From Chloroflexota bacterium (GTDB taxonomy: Bacteria > Chloroflexota > Anaerolineae > Anaerolineales > Anaerolineaceae), in contig JAEXTI010000447.1 of assembly GCA_023406965.1 (NCBI GenBank), forward strand, positions 1 through 58,477: 58,477 nucleotides of DNA. The letters are read 5' to 3'. Made by a program: the position numbers and the translations under genes. Under the pieces are notes generated by a model. It ran no database searches. It was not told the DNA's origin and saw only the letters and a list, made by a program, of their open reading frames with translations. Shown here in pieces: positions 37,278-46,232 of the stretch. Position 1 is the stretch's first letter. Each line of letters opens with the position of its first letter.

Positions 37278-38399
37278 TTATATCCTGTCTATATCCCGAC
37301 TCTGATCTTCGTGCTTATTTTTGGCTGTTTTCGCTCTGCGAAGGGGAGCAATATCAACGCCATACTGCTTTCGCAGGAGGTCGACCTTATTCTGAATGGT
37401 CTTCGGGGACAGACTCAAACGTGCACCAATTTGTTTATAGCTGTTTCCAGCATGCCAAAGGCGCACAATTTCCCGGTATGTGCCCACATCTGGAATGGAC
37501 ATCCACTTTTCGACTTCTGGAACTTGGCCCTGCGCCTGGATCTGCATTACCGGATCCGGTTGGGAGGCCACAGGCGTCTCTTGAACCTCGGGCACCTCTG
37601 GGAAGGTATACCAGCCCAACCTGACCAGTTCGTCCCGGATTTCGTCCCACAGCTTCCACAGGTCCTTGCTGCCCTTCAAGTGAACTCGCAACCGACTTCC
37701 ACCGGATGGAACGAGGTGCACGTGTAGGTAACATTGACTTCTGCCTTGAGTAAGTTTCAAGGCCACCGGGTTGGCATCTGAAGGGAGGCTGCCGGTGTCT
37801 TTGCGCCCGGTTGGAAGCGTCAGATTGGCTCCCAGTTTTTGGAAGTCTGGGTGGGAATGGAGAGTTTGAATAAACTCATCAATCATGGCCCCGAATTGCG
37901 CTGGCTTGCCCTGCAGAGGAAACTCGAAGGACTCGTCCAATGCATCGGTTTCTTTTAGTGCGTGGTCAATATAAAAAGAATAGTAGCCAAAGATACGCAG
38001 CCGAGAGCCCAGCCAGGTTTTGAATTCACTGTGACGAGCCAGACGGATTTTTTGCAGTGGCTCTACGCATCGTTGAGCAATTAAATCGAAACGGTTGTCA
38101 GCTTCATGAATTCTTACACTATAACCCAGCGTTTCAACACCAAGAATTTCGTAATATTTGAGAGCTTCCTCAGGAGAAACAAGCGCGGGTCCAACAAATC
38201 GTAAACTGGAGTTCTCAGGCCGATTGGCTTCACATATTAACTGGCCGATATCGCCCCACGTGTCACATTTCAACTGAAACGTGTTTGGGGAGGTAATCTC
38301 ATAATCAAACGATTCTGGCTTTAAGAAAGGATGGAAGCAGGCCAACACGGTGGACATCCAGCGGCGAGACTGGGTGTTAACGGGGAAAGAGGGTGTCAT
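37278..38399 (-). CDS. Element regulator with C-terminal helix-turn-helix
   Basis: 373 residues. The long N-terminal part has no motif I recognise (SRRWMSTVLACFHPFLKPESF...). The C-terminus is a LuxR-like helix-turn-helix: IVRLWHAGNSYKQIGARLSLSPKTIQNKVDLLRKQYGV (~325-360), followed by a basic tail. It heads the element's operon and probably controls it. The ligand or partner is unknown. The 254-base gap before it (38400-38653) shows no gene. Confidence 0.68.
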   Translation of the reverse strand: MTPSFPVNTQSRRWMSTVLACFHPFLKPESFDYEITSPNTFQLKCDTWGDIGQLICEANRPENSSLRFVGPALVSPEEALKYYEILGVETLGYSVRIHEADNRFDLIAQRCVEPLQKIRLARHSEFKTWLGSRLRIFGYYSFYIDHALKETDALDESFEFPLQGKPAQFGAMIDEFIQTLHSHPDFQKLGANLTLPTGRKDTGSLPSDANPVALKLTQGRSQCYLHVHLVPSGGSRLRVHLKGSKDLWKLWDEIRDELVRLGWYTFPEVPEVQETPVASQPDPVMQIQAQGQVPEVEKWMSIPDVGTYREIVRLWHAGNSYKQIGARLSLSPKTIQNKVDLLRKQYGVDIAPLRRAKTAKNKHEDQSRDIDRI

Positions 38400-38653
38400 C
38401 GTTCTCCTTATTGATGTAGTATTTATTTTCTATTTTAGCACGCAACCAAAATTTCCAAAATTTCGCATAAGTTACAAAAGAACGAATGAAGTATCTCTGT
38501 CCACGAAGGAGGCGCGGCAACCTCTATTGAGGGAAGGTAGGCTTGTGCAAAGATGTATGCTCACGCCGACCAGCGGCCTGCACAGGCTCATGGGATTGGC
38601 AAATATCTGCAAAATGAGCAGGCCTGATAAACGCGGATGGCAGGGTTTCTGGT

Positions 38654-39646
38654 TTATGTACATATTAAGTCGCAGAAAGCGTTCTCGAAGTTTCTGGTGC
38701 GAAGGTCGTCTTGGCGGATAAAGAATTGCAGGAATCCAGCATCTCCCCAGACCCTTCCCAGGGTAGATTCTAATCCGAAGAGCATTTCCACAGGCGCAAG
38801 ATGTTCGTTAAGATTATCTTTAATTCGTTCATACCGTTGCACTTCTTGTTCTAGCGCTTGTTCTTTTCCGGCTGCCACGACGGTTTCATGCATTTTTCGA
38901 AAGCGTTCGCGGTGCTCATGTTCACTTACATAGGGGGAAGGTTGAGATAAATAGAGGTAATGATACTGAACCATCAAGGGAAACCCATTCAGAGCCAAAC
39001 TCGCATCCTGATCAGGGTTTCCCCCCTGAAAGCCGTATCCATATCCCCCTATCCGCGTGGTTTCTGGCAGGCATTTGTCGATAGGGGGCAGCGTTTTTTG
39101 AAGTCCGGGCTGTGCTCTGGATTCGAGCTGGTCAAAGAAGATCTGCCAGTAATAATCCGGATCCATGGTGAAACTGGCGACAAAACGGATGAGCGCGGTT
39201 CTGGCTCCGATTTGATCCGGAGGCTGTAGATGAGATGGGGGTCGGGCGCGCACCAATTGATCCTTCGGTCCATCAAAAAACAGGACACGATGGGGGATGG
39301 AACCCTGCCCGTAAGGATCCCCAACGAAAAAGGTAAGCAAACCAACCTCCGGAAGGAGTGGATGAAAGCCGGGTTCCAGGTCTTCCAGGCGGATCTGGGC
39401 TACAAAATCGAGAGCTTTCCCGTTATGCTGAGGCCATTGCATGCCTTCAGGCAGGTCGGGCAGACCGTCTAGCCGGCTGAGTCCAATTTCCAGCACGGCA
39501 TCTCTGTCCATGATTTGCAAGTCTGCCTGAGAAAAAGCAGGTAAGAAATGTTGGAAGAGAAGTTCAGGATCGAACTTGCCAGCGCTATCAGCGATGTAAT
39601 CGCGATATAAGCTTTGCCAGCGCTGGTAGAGTTGTTGTGTGTTAAT
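38654..39646 (-). CDS. DUF1963 (YwqG-like) protein with likely non-ATG start
   Basis: Up to 330 residues. The core matches DUF1963: RLDGLPDLPEGMQWP (~58-72), LDFVAQIRLEDL and GLLTFFVGDPYGQG. The frame stays open 42 codons upstream of the TTG at 39520, reading LYQRWQSLYRDYIADSAGKF and LFQHFLPAFSQADL, up to a GGGGAGG site at about 39652-39658 just before an ATT at 39646. I therefore propose an ATT start; an internal TTG would be the fallback. Family members are poorly understood and often lie in toxin or polymorphic-system contexts. Here the gene borders the NACHT/caspase island. Confidence 0.62.
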   Translation of the reverse strand: MNTQQLYQRWQSLYRDYIADSAGKFDPELLFQHFLPAFSQADLQIMDRDAVLEIGLSRLDGLPDLPEGMQWPQHNGKALDFVAQIRLEDLEPGFHPLLPEVGLLTFFVGDPYGQGSIPHRVLFFDGPKDQLVRARPPSHLQPPDQIGARTALIRFVASFTMDPDYYWQIFFDQLESRAQPGLQKTLPPIDKCLPETTRIGGYGYGFQGGNPDQDASLALNGFPLMVQYHYLYLSQPSPYVSEHEHRERFRKMHETVVAAGKEQALEQEVQRYERIKDNLNEHLAPVEMLFGLESTLGRVWGDAGFLQFFIRQDDLRTRNFENAFCDLICT

Positions 39647-39841
39647 ACGTGCCTCCCCTGTCTACAATCCTCAGAACTCGATTGCTTGATGCGGCAAAAT
39701 CACGATCGACGGTTGGAGGGTGAAAACTCCGGTTCGTCTTATTCAATAAAATCTATATACACTTCGCTGTGTCGATCTAATTTTTAGCCAACCAACCATT
39801 GGATCACACCCGGATTGGAAACTTGTTTTATTTTCACTCAC

Positions 39842-39944
39842 CCCCGCTTCGCGGGGAAGATCTGCCTATGATTAATCCTTTGCCTTGCGCACCCAGAGGC
39901 CAGGACTCCAGAGCCCCAGAGTCCAGAGTCTCCGGCACCCAGAG
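39842..39944. repeat. Conserved 3' tail with cruciform, copy A
   Basis: A ~105-base sequence after the first NACHT gene, nearly identical to the tail of copy B and clearly related to copy C. It has a CCCCGC-TTC-GCGGGG hairpin (39842-39856) 88 bases past the stop, and CAGAGTC/CCCCAGAG heptamer words. DGR targets carry such hairpins downstream of the variable region, although usually closer to the stop. Confidence 0.65.
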
Positions 39945-42900
39945 TCAGGACGAGAAGAATGGGGAGCAAACTACCACACGAAAACCGAGGAAGTCGTAGG
40001 CGAAAACTGGGCCGTTCCTGTTGCGGGAGGCGCAGCGGGCGTTGACGGCATAGTTATCGAAGGAACCGCCGCGCAAGGTGCGCGCAGTGTCGCTGCCGGC
40101 CGACAGGTCTTCTCGCTGCGCTTTCTCCGCCGGGTTTTGCGGATAGGGGTAGCCGGCGAAGCTACTGGAAGTCCACTCCCAGACATTGCCGCTCATATCC
40201 ATCAACCCATAGGGACTGAGATTGGCGGGGAAGCAGCCCGGCGTGCTGGTGGCGCCCAGGCCGGCTTCAGCGAAGTTCACCATGCCGGGGGTGAGTTCCT
40301 GCCCCCACGGGTAGGCGCGCCGCGGCAGCGGGTTGGAGTCCTGCGGCGGCGCCCCGGGATCAACTATTTGGGAGATGGGGCAGATCAGCGCCTGGCGCGG
40401 AATGGTCCACCCGCCGCGAGCGGCTTTTTCCCACTGCGCTTCACTGGGCAGGCCAACCCGCTGGCCTTCGGGCAGGAAGCCTTTGTCGCGCCAGGTTTCC
40501 TCCAGCCAGCGGGTGAAGGCCAGCATTTCATACCAGGTGATGCCCACCACCGGGTGGTTGGGCAGGTTGAACGGTTCCCCAAAATCCATCGCGGCCTGCC
40601 GGTATTGATTCTCATTCCAGGCCTTTACCTTACCATTTTTCCACACCCTCGCATCAATCGCCTCGGGCCAGTAAGAACGTTTTTCATAGCCCCCGGCCAG
40701 CACAAATTCACTGTACTGGGCATTCGTCACCGGGCAGCGCCCCATCCAGTAGGCCGGCAGGGATAACTCGTGTTGAGGACGTTCATCCTTAGCGCCTTCC
40801 CCCTCCGGGCTGCCCATCCAGAACTCGCCTTCCGGCACGTAACAGAACTGCATGGCATCCACGCGCATAATCTCCGGGCGCGGATCGCCCAACCGGCCCA
40901 GCGCGCGCCCGGCCTCGGCCCGCTCCAGCGGCAGCAGGCTGCCGCCCAGAACCTGCACCAGCCCCGGCAGGAGCTTATCCAGGAAAGTCGCCCCCCCGAT
41001 GGGGACGTTATCCTGTTCCACGGCAGCCCGCCCCACCAGGGCAGTGATCTGCCCGGCCCACAGGAAGGCGCGTTCATGCTGCTCGCCTGGCCGGAATTCG
41101 CCGCCCAGGGTATATGCCAAATCCAGGAGGTCGGGGGCGCGGCGGTTGTAATACAGTTCCTCGAAGGCCAACTGTGCCGCCAGGTCCCAACTGTCGCCCT
41201 CGGCGGCATGTTTCAGGAAGGTGCGCAACCGGTCGCGCTGCCCGGCCAGCCAGGACCCGGCCAGGTATTCCTGGAAGGTGCGGTGGGGAAAGCTGTAGGA
41301 GGTGGGTTTGTTCAACTCGCCGCCCGCCCCCACCAACAGCCCGGCGCGCTGGTCGACGTAATCCAGAAAGTCTCCGGCCAGGGCCAGGCTGCCCAGGTGG
41401 GGAGATTGTTCCAGCAGGTCAATCACATCCTTACGCAGCAGGGCGCCCGCCCCGCCGCTGCGCGCGCCGGCGCGGTGCGCGGCATAGGCCAGGCTTTCCA
41501 TCACAGCGCGCAGCTTGAGATCGTTTTTCAAGAACTCGGCCAGGGTGTCATCGCCCACTTTGTGTTTTTGCCAGCGGCGCAGCAGCACATCCACGGCCAT
41601 GTTGTACAGCCGCACCCGTTCGCGCGGCAGCCCCACCTCGCGCTGGTGGATGATGGCCATGGTGGTCAGCAGCATGGGGTTGGAGGATAATTCTCGCAAA
41701 TCAGCCTGCAAGGCTGCATGAGCCAGGTCGTTGGCTCGGGCCTGGGCCTGCTCTTCGGTCAGGTGACCCAGCTCGTGTTGGGTGTTGTACCAGGCCTGGA
41801 CGAAGTCTCCAATCTTCTTTTTATCAAAGGGCGCCAGGGTGCGGCTGGTGAAATGCGGCAGGACGGCCTCGCCCACGTAGGAACGCACCCGGCAGGTGAC
41901 GATTACCCGTTGAAGCAGATAGCCCTTCAGCAGAGCATCCACCGCCAGGCGCACATGCCCGCGCAAGGACTGCGGCACCTCATCCAGTCCGTCCAGCACC
42001 AACAGGCAGGTCCCGGCCCGCAGGTGATCCTGTAGTATGTCGCAGAAATCGGCACACTCACTTCCGAGTTCCTCCCGCAGATACTCCGTAACTGCCTTGC
42101 GCAAGCCTTTTTCACCTTCACTAGCCGGCAAACGCTGAAGGTCAATGTCCGCCAGGCGCGTGGCCAGGTCGCGCAGGATGACTAAGACCGGCAGAAGGGA
42201 GGGAGACAGTCCCTCCGGCGGCTGCGCCTGCCCCAGGCACGCGGCGGCTTGCCAGCCCAGCAACTTTTTGACAAAGGTACTCTTTCCCGCTCCGGGATCA
42301 CCTAGCAAAACCAATCTTTGATGTTGCAAAGCTGCTTCCAGAGCTGTGACCTTTGTTTCATCGCTAAAGAAACCTTCTGTCTCAAAGCGGGCTTTACCTT
42401 CTTTTTTCCTCTGGATTTCCTTGTATTTTTGTAAGGAGATTTTTTCAGTAATTTCAAGGTCTATGTAAACCTTATCCAGGGTGATGTCGCTGTCCGAGCC
42501 ATCTTCTCCGCCCAAGGCCGCCAGCGGTAGGGATTGGCAGTAGCGGCGCAGGCGGGCCAGGTAAGCGTTGCGCGCCTTGCTGCGCTTTTCGGCGGCCGGG
42601 TCGGGAGGTGGGGGGTTAACCACCTGGTTCTCAACATAGGTTTGGGCCAGGAAATAATGTGTGTTGATGTCGCCGGTTGCATTGCCTTCAATCAGCACGC
42701 CTCCTGCTCCAACTGCTTTGGCTCCATTCCCTTGCGCAATCGCCCCGTTACCGTCCAGGTGGGCCTCGTAGTGTATTGTGCTGTTGAGCTGGGCGAGTTC
42801 CCTTTTCATCGTTTCAGCAAACCAGGTCCGGTCTTCGTCACTGAGGGCTTGCTCGGCCAACTGCGGAACCTGCAGAGCTTCCAGAATTTTGTCCAACGCG

Positions 42901-43196
42901 GCGCGCAGTTCGGCATCTTTCGCGACCTGCGTTTCCAGGGTCCGGGCGGCATCTACTTCGTCACTCCAGGCCTGGATCTGGTTGGAGATCAGGTTGACGC
43001 CCACCCCGCTCAATACGCCGCCCACAGCCATCAAAGCGGTAACATCCCCCTGACGAAACATTTCCACCACCGGCAAGAGGGCCGTTGCCGAGAGCATGGC
43101 ATAGGCCGAGTTGACCCCGGCGCGCGTCATGCGCTCGCGGAAACCGGGTAGTTTTTGTTTCAGCGCTTCTTTCCATTGTTGGATGTCAAATGCCAT
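39945..43196 (-). CDS. NACHT NTPase with C-terminal FGE-CLec domain (sensor A)
   Basis: 1,083 residues from the ATG at 43196, with GGGAGGGGTAAAG upstream. N-terminal domain with two hydrophobic helices (~28-75: SAYAMLSATALLPVVEMF, ALMAVGGVLSGVGVNLI), then the shared glycine-rich motif (GNGAIAQGNGAKAVGAGG, ~150-178). NACHT: Walker A GDPGAGKST (~299-307), Walker B LLVLDGLDEVP, sensor VIVTCRVRSYVG; a helical arm follows. The C-terminal ~290 residues are a formylglycine-generating-enzyme-like CLec fold (GEFWMGSPEGEG, MSGNVWEWTSSSF, LRGGSF). The last variable segment lies between LRGGSF and GFRVVV. STAND-type signalling ATPase with a lectin-like sensor; last gene of the four-gene set. Confidence 0.9.
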   Translation of the reverse strand: MAFDIQQWKEALKQKLPGFRERMTRAGVNSAYAMLSATALLPVVEMFRQGDVTALMAVGGVLSGVGVNLISNQIQAWSDEVDAARTLETQVAKDAELRAALDKILEALQVPQLAEQALSDEDRTWFAETMKRELAQLNSTIHYEAHLDGNGAIAQGNGAKAVGAGGVLIEGNATGDINTHYFLAQTYVENQVVNPPPPDPAAEKRSKARNAYLARLRRYCQSLPLAALGGEDGSDSDITLDKVYIDLEITEKISLQKYKEIQRKKEGKARFETEGFFSDETKVTALEAALQHQRLVLLGDPGAGKSTFVKKLLGWQAAACLGQAQPPEGLSPSLLPVLVILRDLATRLADIDLQRLPASEGEKGLRKAVTEYLREELGSECADFCDILQDHLRAGTCLLVLDGLDEVPQSLRGHVRLAVDALLKGYLLQRVIVTCRVRSYVGEAVLPHFTSRTLAPFDKKKIGDFVQAWYNTQHELGHLTEEQAQARANDLAHAALQADLRELSSNPMLLTTMAIIHQREVGLPRERVRLYNMAVDVLLRRWQKHKVGDDTLAEFLKNDLKLRAVMESLAYAAHRAGARSGGAGALLRKDVIDLLEQSPHLGSLALAGDFLDYVDQRAGLLVGAGGELNKPTSYSFPHRTFQEYLAGSWLAGQRDRLRTFLKHAAEGDSWDLAAQLAFEELYYNRRAPDLLDLAYTLGGEFRPGEQHERAFLWAGQITALVGRAAVEQDNVPIGGATFLDKLLPGLVQVLGGSLLPLERAEAGRALGRLGDPRPEIMRVDAMQFCYVPEGEFWMGSPEGEGAKDERPQHELSLPAYWMGRCPVTNAQYSEFVLAGGYEKRSYWPEAIDARVWKNGKVKAWNENQYRQAAMDFGEPFNLPNHPVVGITWYEMLAFTRWLEETWRDKGFLPEGQRVGLPSEAQWEKAARGGWTIPRQALICPISQIVDPGAPPQDSNPLPRRAYPWGQELTPGMVNFAEAGLGATSTPGCFPANLSPYGLMDMSGNVWEWTSSSFAGYPYPQNPAEKAQREDLSAGSDTARTLRGGSFDNYAVNARCASRNRNGPVFAYDFLGFRVVVCSPFFSS
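39990..40058 (-). other. DGR-like variable region A
   Basis: 23 codons between the invariant TTCCTTC... and CTCGGTTTTCG. Compared with B, 17 substitutions lie in 12 codons, all in first or second codon positions, none in third; all other bases in the surrounding ~45 bases on each side agree. Most variable codons end in C or T, the pattern left when adenines of AAC/AAT codons are mutagenised. See finding. Confidence 0.8.
42660..42752 (-). other. GAIAQG glycine-rich motif of sensor A
   Basis: GNGAIAQGNGAKAVGAGG then VLIEGNATGDINT. The same motif recurs in the other three proteins of the set (near 45993-46079, 46236-46343 and 49990-50085), in different places in the chain. Glycine spacing resembles left-handed beta-roll repeats. 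Confidence 0.7.
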
Positions 43197-43284
43197 CTTT
43201 ACCCCTCCCGGCATGGGATTCCTCGCTGGCCCAACTTGTTCAGCAGTCTACTTATTTATAGTATAGCTGTTTTCCACCTTTGCG

Positions 43285-43388
43285 CCCCGCTTCGCGGGGA
43301 AGATCTGCCTATGATTAATCCTTTGCCTTGCGCACCCAGAGGCCAGTGATTCAGAGCCCCAGAGAGTCAGAGGTATCAGTGGTCAGAG
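43285..43388. repeat. Conserved 3' tail with cruciform, copy B
   Basis: Same element as copy A; hairpin CCCCGC-TTC-GCGGGG at 43285-43299, 89 bases past the stop. Identical over most of its length to copy A, including GGGGAAGATCTGCCTATGA. Confidence 0.65.
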
Positions 43389-46181
43389 TTAAGAAGAGAA
43401 GAATGGGGAGCAAACTACCACACGAAAACCGAGGTTGACGTTGGCGTGATCTGGGCCGTTCCTGCCGCGGGCGGCGCAGCGGGCGTAGTCGGCAACGAGA
43501 TTGAAGGAACCGCCGCGCAAGCAATATATGATATCCTTTCCTTTTTCATCCTTTCCACCACCATTTCGATATTCTTGTTCAATATATACCTTTTCACGAC
43601 CATCTTGAGCAAGATACGGATAGGGTCGGTATAAACTCCGCGTCCATTCCCACACATTCCCGCTCATATCCAGTAATCCATCCGGGCTGGCCCCAGCGGG
43701 GAATGCACCAATAGGCGAAGGCCCGCCAATGGCGGTCTCATCATAATTGGCCCGGTTGGGGTCAATTCTTTCGCCCCACGGGTATTCTCTACCGTCTGCG
43801 CTCCGCGCGACTTTTTCCCATTCGGCCTCGCTGGGCAGGGTGACGCGCAGCTTGTTCTCCCGGATTCCATCCCAGAAGGGATGATCTAACCCTGCAAAGT
43901 CCTTGCCGGCAACGCTTAACCGCTGAGTCAACCAGTCGCAATACCCGATCGCATCAAACCAGCTAATATCCCGAACCGGATGATTGTCAAAACCACGCAA
44001 GGCACGCTCATAATTGCTTTCTTTCCCCGTGGCTGTGGCGAAGGCGCGAAACTGAGCGACGGTCACCGGGTATTTCCCCAGCCAATAATCATAAGACAGG
44101 TTGAGTTCATGCTGCGCTTTCTCTTCTCCCATAATGAATTTGCCCGCCGGAATCTTTACAAAACCCAGCGTTTCACCACACGGCAAGAACCATCGCTCCG
44201 GGTCAAAACGCGGGTCGCCCAACACACCGAGCGTATTCCCGGCCGCCACCCGTTCTTTGGGCGCCAGCTTCCCGCTCTCCAGCAGGTCTTTCAGGCGTTT
44301 TTGGCTGCGCTTGAGCAGGTCCCGCCCAAAGGCGCTGTCGCGCACACGCTGTAAACCGATTTCCTGCAGCACATCTCCCGCCAGCCAGGCCAGCCGCCAG
44401 GCGGCATCGCGATCGTCTATGTCATCCGGGCACAGCTCCGCCACCAGGGCCAGGGCCTTGTCCACATCCCCGTTGACGTACACCAGCTTGCCGGCAGCAT
44501 AGAGAATCGCCTCACGCCATAGGGCCAGGTCCTTTTGGGCAAGCGCCAGAACCTGCCTGGAGAAATCCGCCTGGGTTGCCAGGTGCGCCCCGGCCAGGTA
44601 TTCCTGAAAAGTTCGGTGAGGAAACGTGAACAGCTCCGGCTGGCGCTCCAACAGCAATCCCGCTCGCGTTTTCATCAGGTCAACCACGTTTTGGGCCCAG
44701 CTCAAGTCGCCCTCCGGGTTAGCTTCATCGCACTTCAATGCCGCCAGGGTCTTGAGAATCCGGTGCTCGCCGATGTCGGCCAGCCCATCCCCACCGGCAT
44801 CCGGCTTCACCGCCGCATGGGCATTGTAGGCCAGCTCCCACAGCGCGCGCTTGAGGTCCACGTCGGTGCGCCCGGCTTTGAGCAGGTACTGGCGCAGGCG
44901 CGGGGCATCTTCCTGCCCGCCCAGCTTGATCTGCTCCCAGCGCCACAGCAGAATGTCCACGGTTTCTTCATAGAGCAAAGCGCGCGCATCCGGCAGCCGC
45001 CCGCGGTGCGTGTGCACCAGGGACATGACCGTCAACAGCAGCGGGTTGGAGGCCAGGCGCTGCAGGTCGGGGCGGCGCACGGCCTCGCGCAAGCGTGCGG
45101 TGAGCGCATCCACATCCGCGGCGGGCACGCTGCCCAGGCGGCCCAGCTCGCCATACCAGCTGCCCACAAAGCGGTCGATTTTTTCCTGGTCAAAGGGCGC
45201 GATCTCGAAAGCGGGCAGCTCGGTCAGGCGCAGATCCGGCTTGCCTTTTTCGGGCTGTTGGTAGGAAAGCACCCGGCAGGAGACCAAAAAACGGCAGTTC
45301 GGATAGCGTTGAATCAAGGCACGCACGGCGTTGCGCACAAACAATCGCTGCGCCTGAGAGGGAACCTCGTCGAGGCCGTCCAACAGGACAATGGCTTTGC
45401 CCGCATCCAGCGCTTTTTCAATCGGCGTGGCGGCAAAGCCCAGGTTTTGGGCCGCAAGGCGGGCCTTGATGAAATCCAGCAGGTGGCACGGCTCGGCGCC
45501 GGCGGGCAGCTTATCCGCGTGGCCGCGGGCGAAATCGCGCAGGACGACGCTCACCGGCAGCAGGTCGGCTTCTTGCTCGGGCCAGCCGCTGAGGTGCTTC
45601 AGCCAGCCTCGCTGCGGCTCGAGGGCGTGGGCGGCCAGGCAGTGCGCCAGGAAGTTGCCAAAGGTGCTCTTCCCGCCGCCGGGGTTGCCCAGCAGCACCA
45701 AGCGCCGGTTTTGGATGGCTGCCTCGAGAACCGACAGAGGGCGCGTGTTTTCCTCACGCCCCAAAATAGAGTTTTCGGGCTTGCGTGCTTTTTTCTCCTT
45801 CTCAGTCAGCTTGACGGATTGCGTGGTATCCAGGTCCACATACACGTTTGCCAGCCCGATGGACTGCTGCGCCTGGGTGGGGTCGCTGACGCCCACGTCC
45901 ACGCCGCGCAAAGGCAGGCTGGCGGTGGCTTGCCTGACCATACGCAAGTAGATGGCCAGGCGCTTTTGATCCTCGGCAGGGTCCTCGCCCATGTAGATAT
46001 TGCCCTGGAAATTACCCTCCACGAGGACGCCGCCTTTGCCCACCGCTTTTCCGCCAGGTAGAGCAATGGCCCCATCCCCGTGCAGTTCAGAGTTGTGCGA
46101 GGCGGATTGTTCTTTTAGCCTAGCGATCTGCTCTTCCAGTTCGCGGATCTTTCGCTGAAGTTCATTGGAATCTTCGCTCAT
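43389..46181 (-). CDS. NACHT NTPase with C-terminal FGE-CLec domain (sensor B)
   Basis: 930 residues from the ATG at 46181. A short N-terminal coiled coil (LQRKIRELEEQIARLKEQS) is followed by the shared motif (GDGAIALPGGKAVGKGG, ~35-63). NACHT: Walker A GNPGGGKST, Walker B IVLLDGLDEVP, sensor FLVSCRVLSY. Helical arm, then FGE-CLec domain: GKFIMGEEKAQHELNLSYDYWLG, MSGNVWEWTRSLYRP, LRGGSF. Variable segment between LRGGSF and GFRVVV, same C-terminal CSPFFSS as A and C. It lacks the hydrophobic N-terminal helices of A, so the N-terminal effector part differs among paralogues while the sensor end is kept. Confidence 0.9.
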   Translation of the reverse strand: MSEDSNELQRKIRELEEQIARLKEQSASHNSELHGDGAIALPGGKAVGKGGVLVEGNFQGNIYMGEDPAEDQKRLAIYLRMVRQATASLPLRGVDVGVSDPTQAQQSIGLANVYVDLDTTQSVKLTEKEKKARKPENSILGREENTRPLSVLEAAIQNRRLVLLGNPGGGKSTFGNFLAHCLAAHALEPQRGWLKHLSGWPEQEADLLPVSVVLRDFARGHADKLPAGAEPCHLLDFIKARLAAQNLGFAATPIEKALDAGKAIVLLDGLDEVPSQAQRLFVRNAVRALIQRYPNCRFLVSCRVLSYQQPEKGKPDLRLTELPAFEIAPFDQEKIDRFVGSWYGELGRLGSVPAADVDALTARLREAVRRPDLQRLASNPLLLTVMSLVHTHRGRLPDARALLYEETVDILLWRWEQIKLGGQEDAPRLRQYLLKAGRTDVDLKRALWELAYNAHAAVKPDAGGDGLADIGEHRILKTLAALKCDEANPEGDLSWAQNVVDLMKTRAGLLLERQPELFTFPHRTFQEYLAGAHLATQADFSRQVLALAQKDLALWREAILYAAGKLVYVNGDVDKALALVAELCPDDIDDRDAAWRLAWLAGDVLQEIGLQRVRDSAFGRDLLKRSQKRLKDLLESGKLAPKERVAAGNTLGVLGDPRFDPERWFLPCGETLGFVKIPAGKFIMGEEKAQHELNLSYDYWLGKYPVTVAQFRAFATATGKESNYERALRGFDNHPVRDISWFDAIGYCDWLTQRLSVAGKDFAGLDHPFWDGIRENKLRVTLPSEAEWEKVARSADGREYPWGERIDPNRANYDETAIGGPSPIGAFPAGASPDGLLDMSGNVWEWTRSLYRPYPYLAQDGREKVYIEQEYRNGGGKDEKGKDIIYCLRGGSFNLVADYARCAARGRNGPDHANVNLGFRVVVCSPFFSS
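43434..43502 (-). other. DGR-like variable region B
   Basis: Codon-by-codon partner of region A with the same length and flanks. Differences with A: GAT/AAT, AAC/CTC, TAT/GTT, GTC/GAC, AAC/TAC, TCC/GCC, AAC/GGC, GTT/GAT, TTC/CAC, TAC/AAC, GAC/GTC, TTC/AAC (A/B). Third bases always agree. Confidence 0.8.
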
Positions 46182-46232
46182 GTTTGCCACCTTTGTGCCT
46201 GGAGAATCGCTAAAAAAGATCAACTTGAACGA

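Noticed and set aside
39900..39945. CAGAGTC heptamer run after sensor A as a microsatellite or operator array
   Set aside because: The words are irregularly spaced and belong to the larger conserved tail shared by the three genes.
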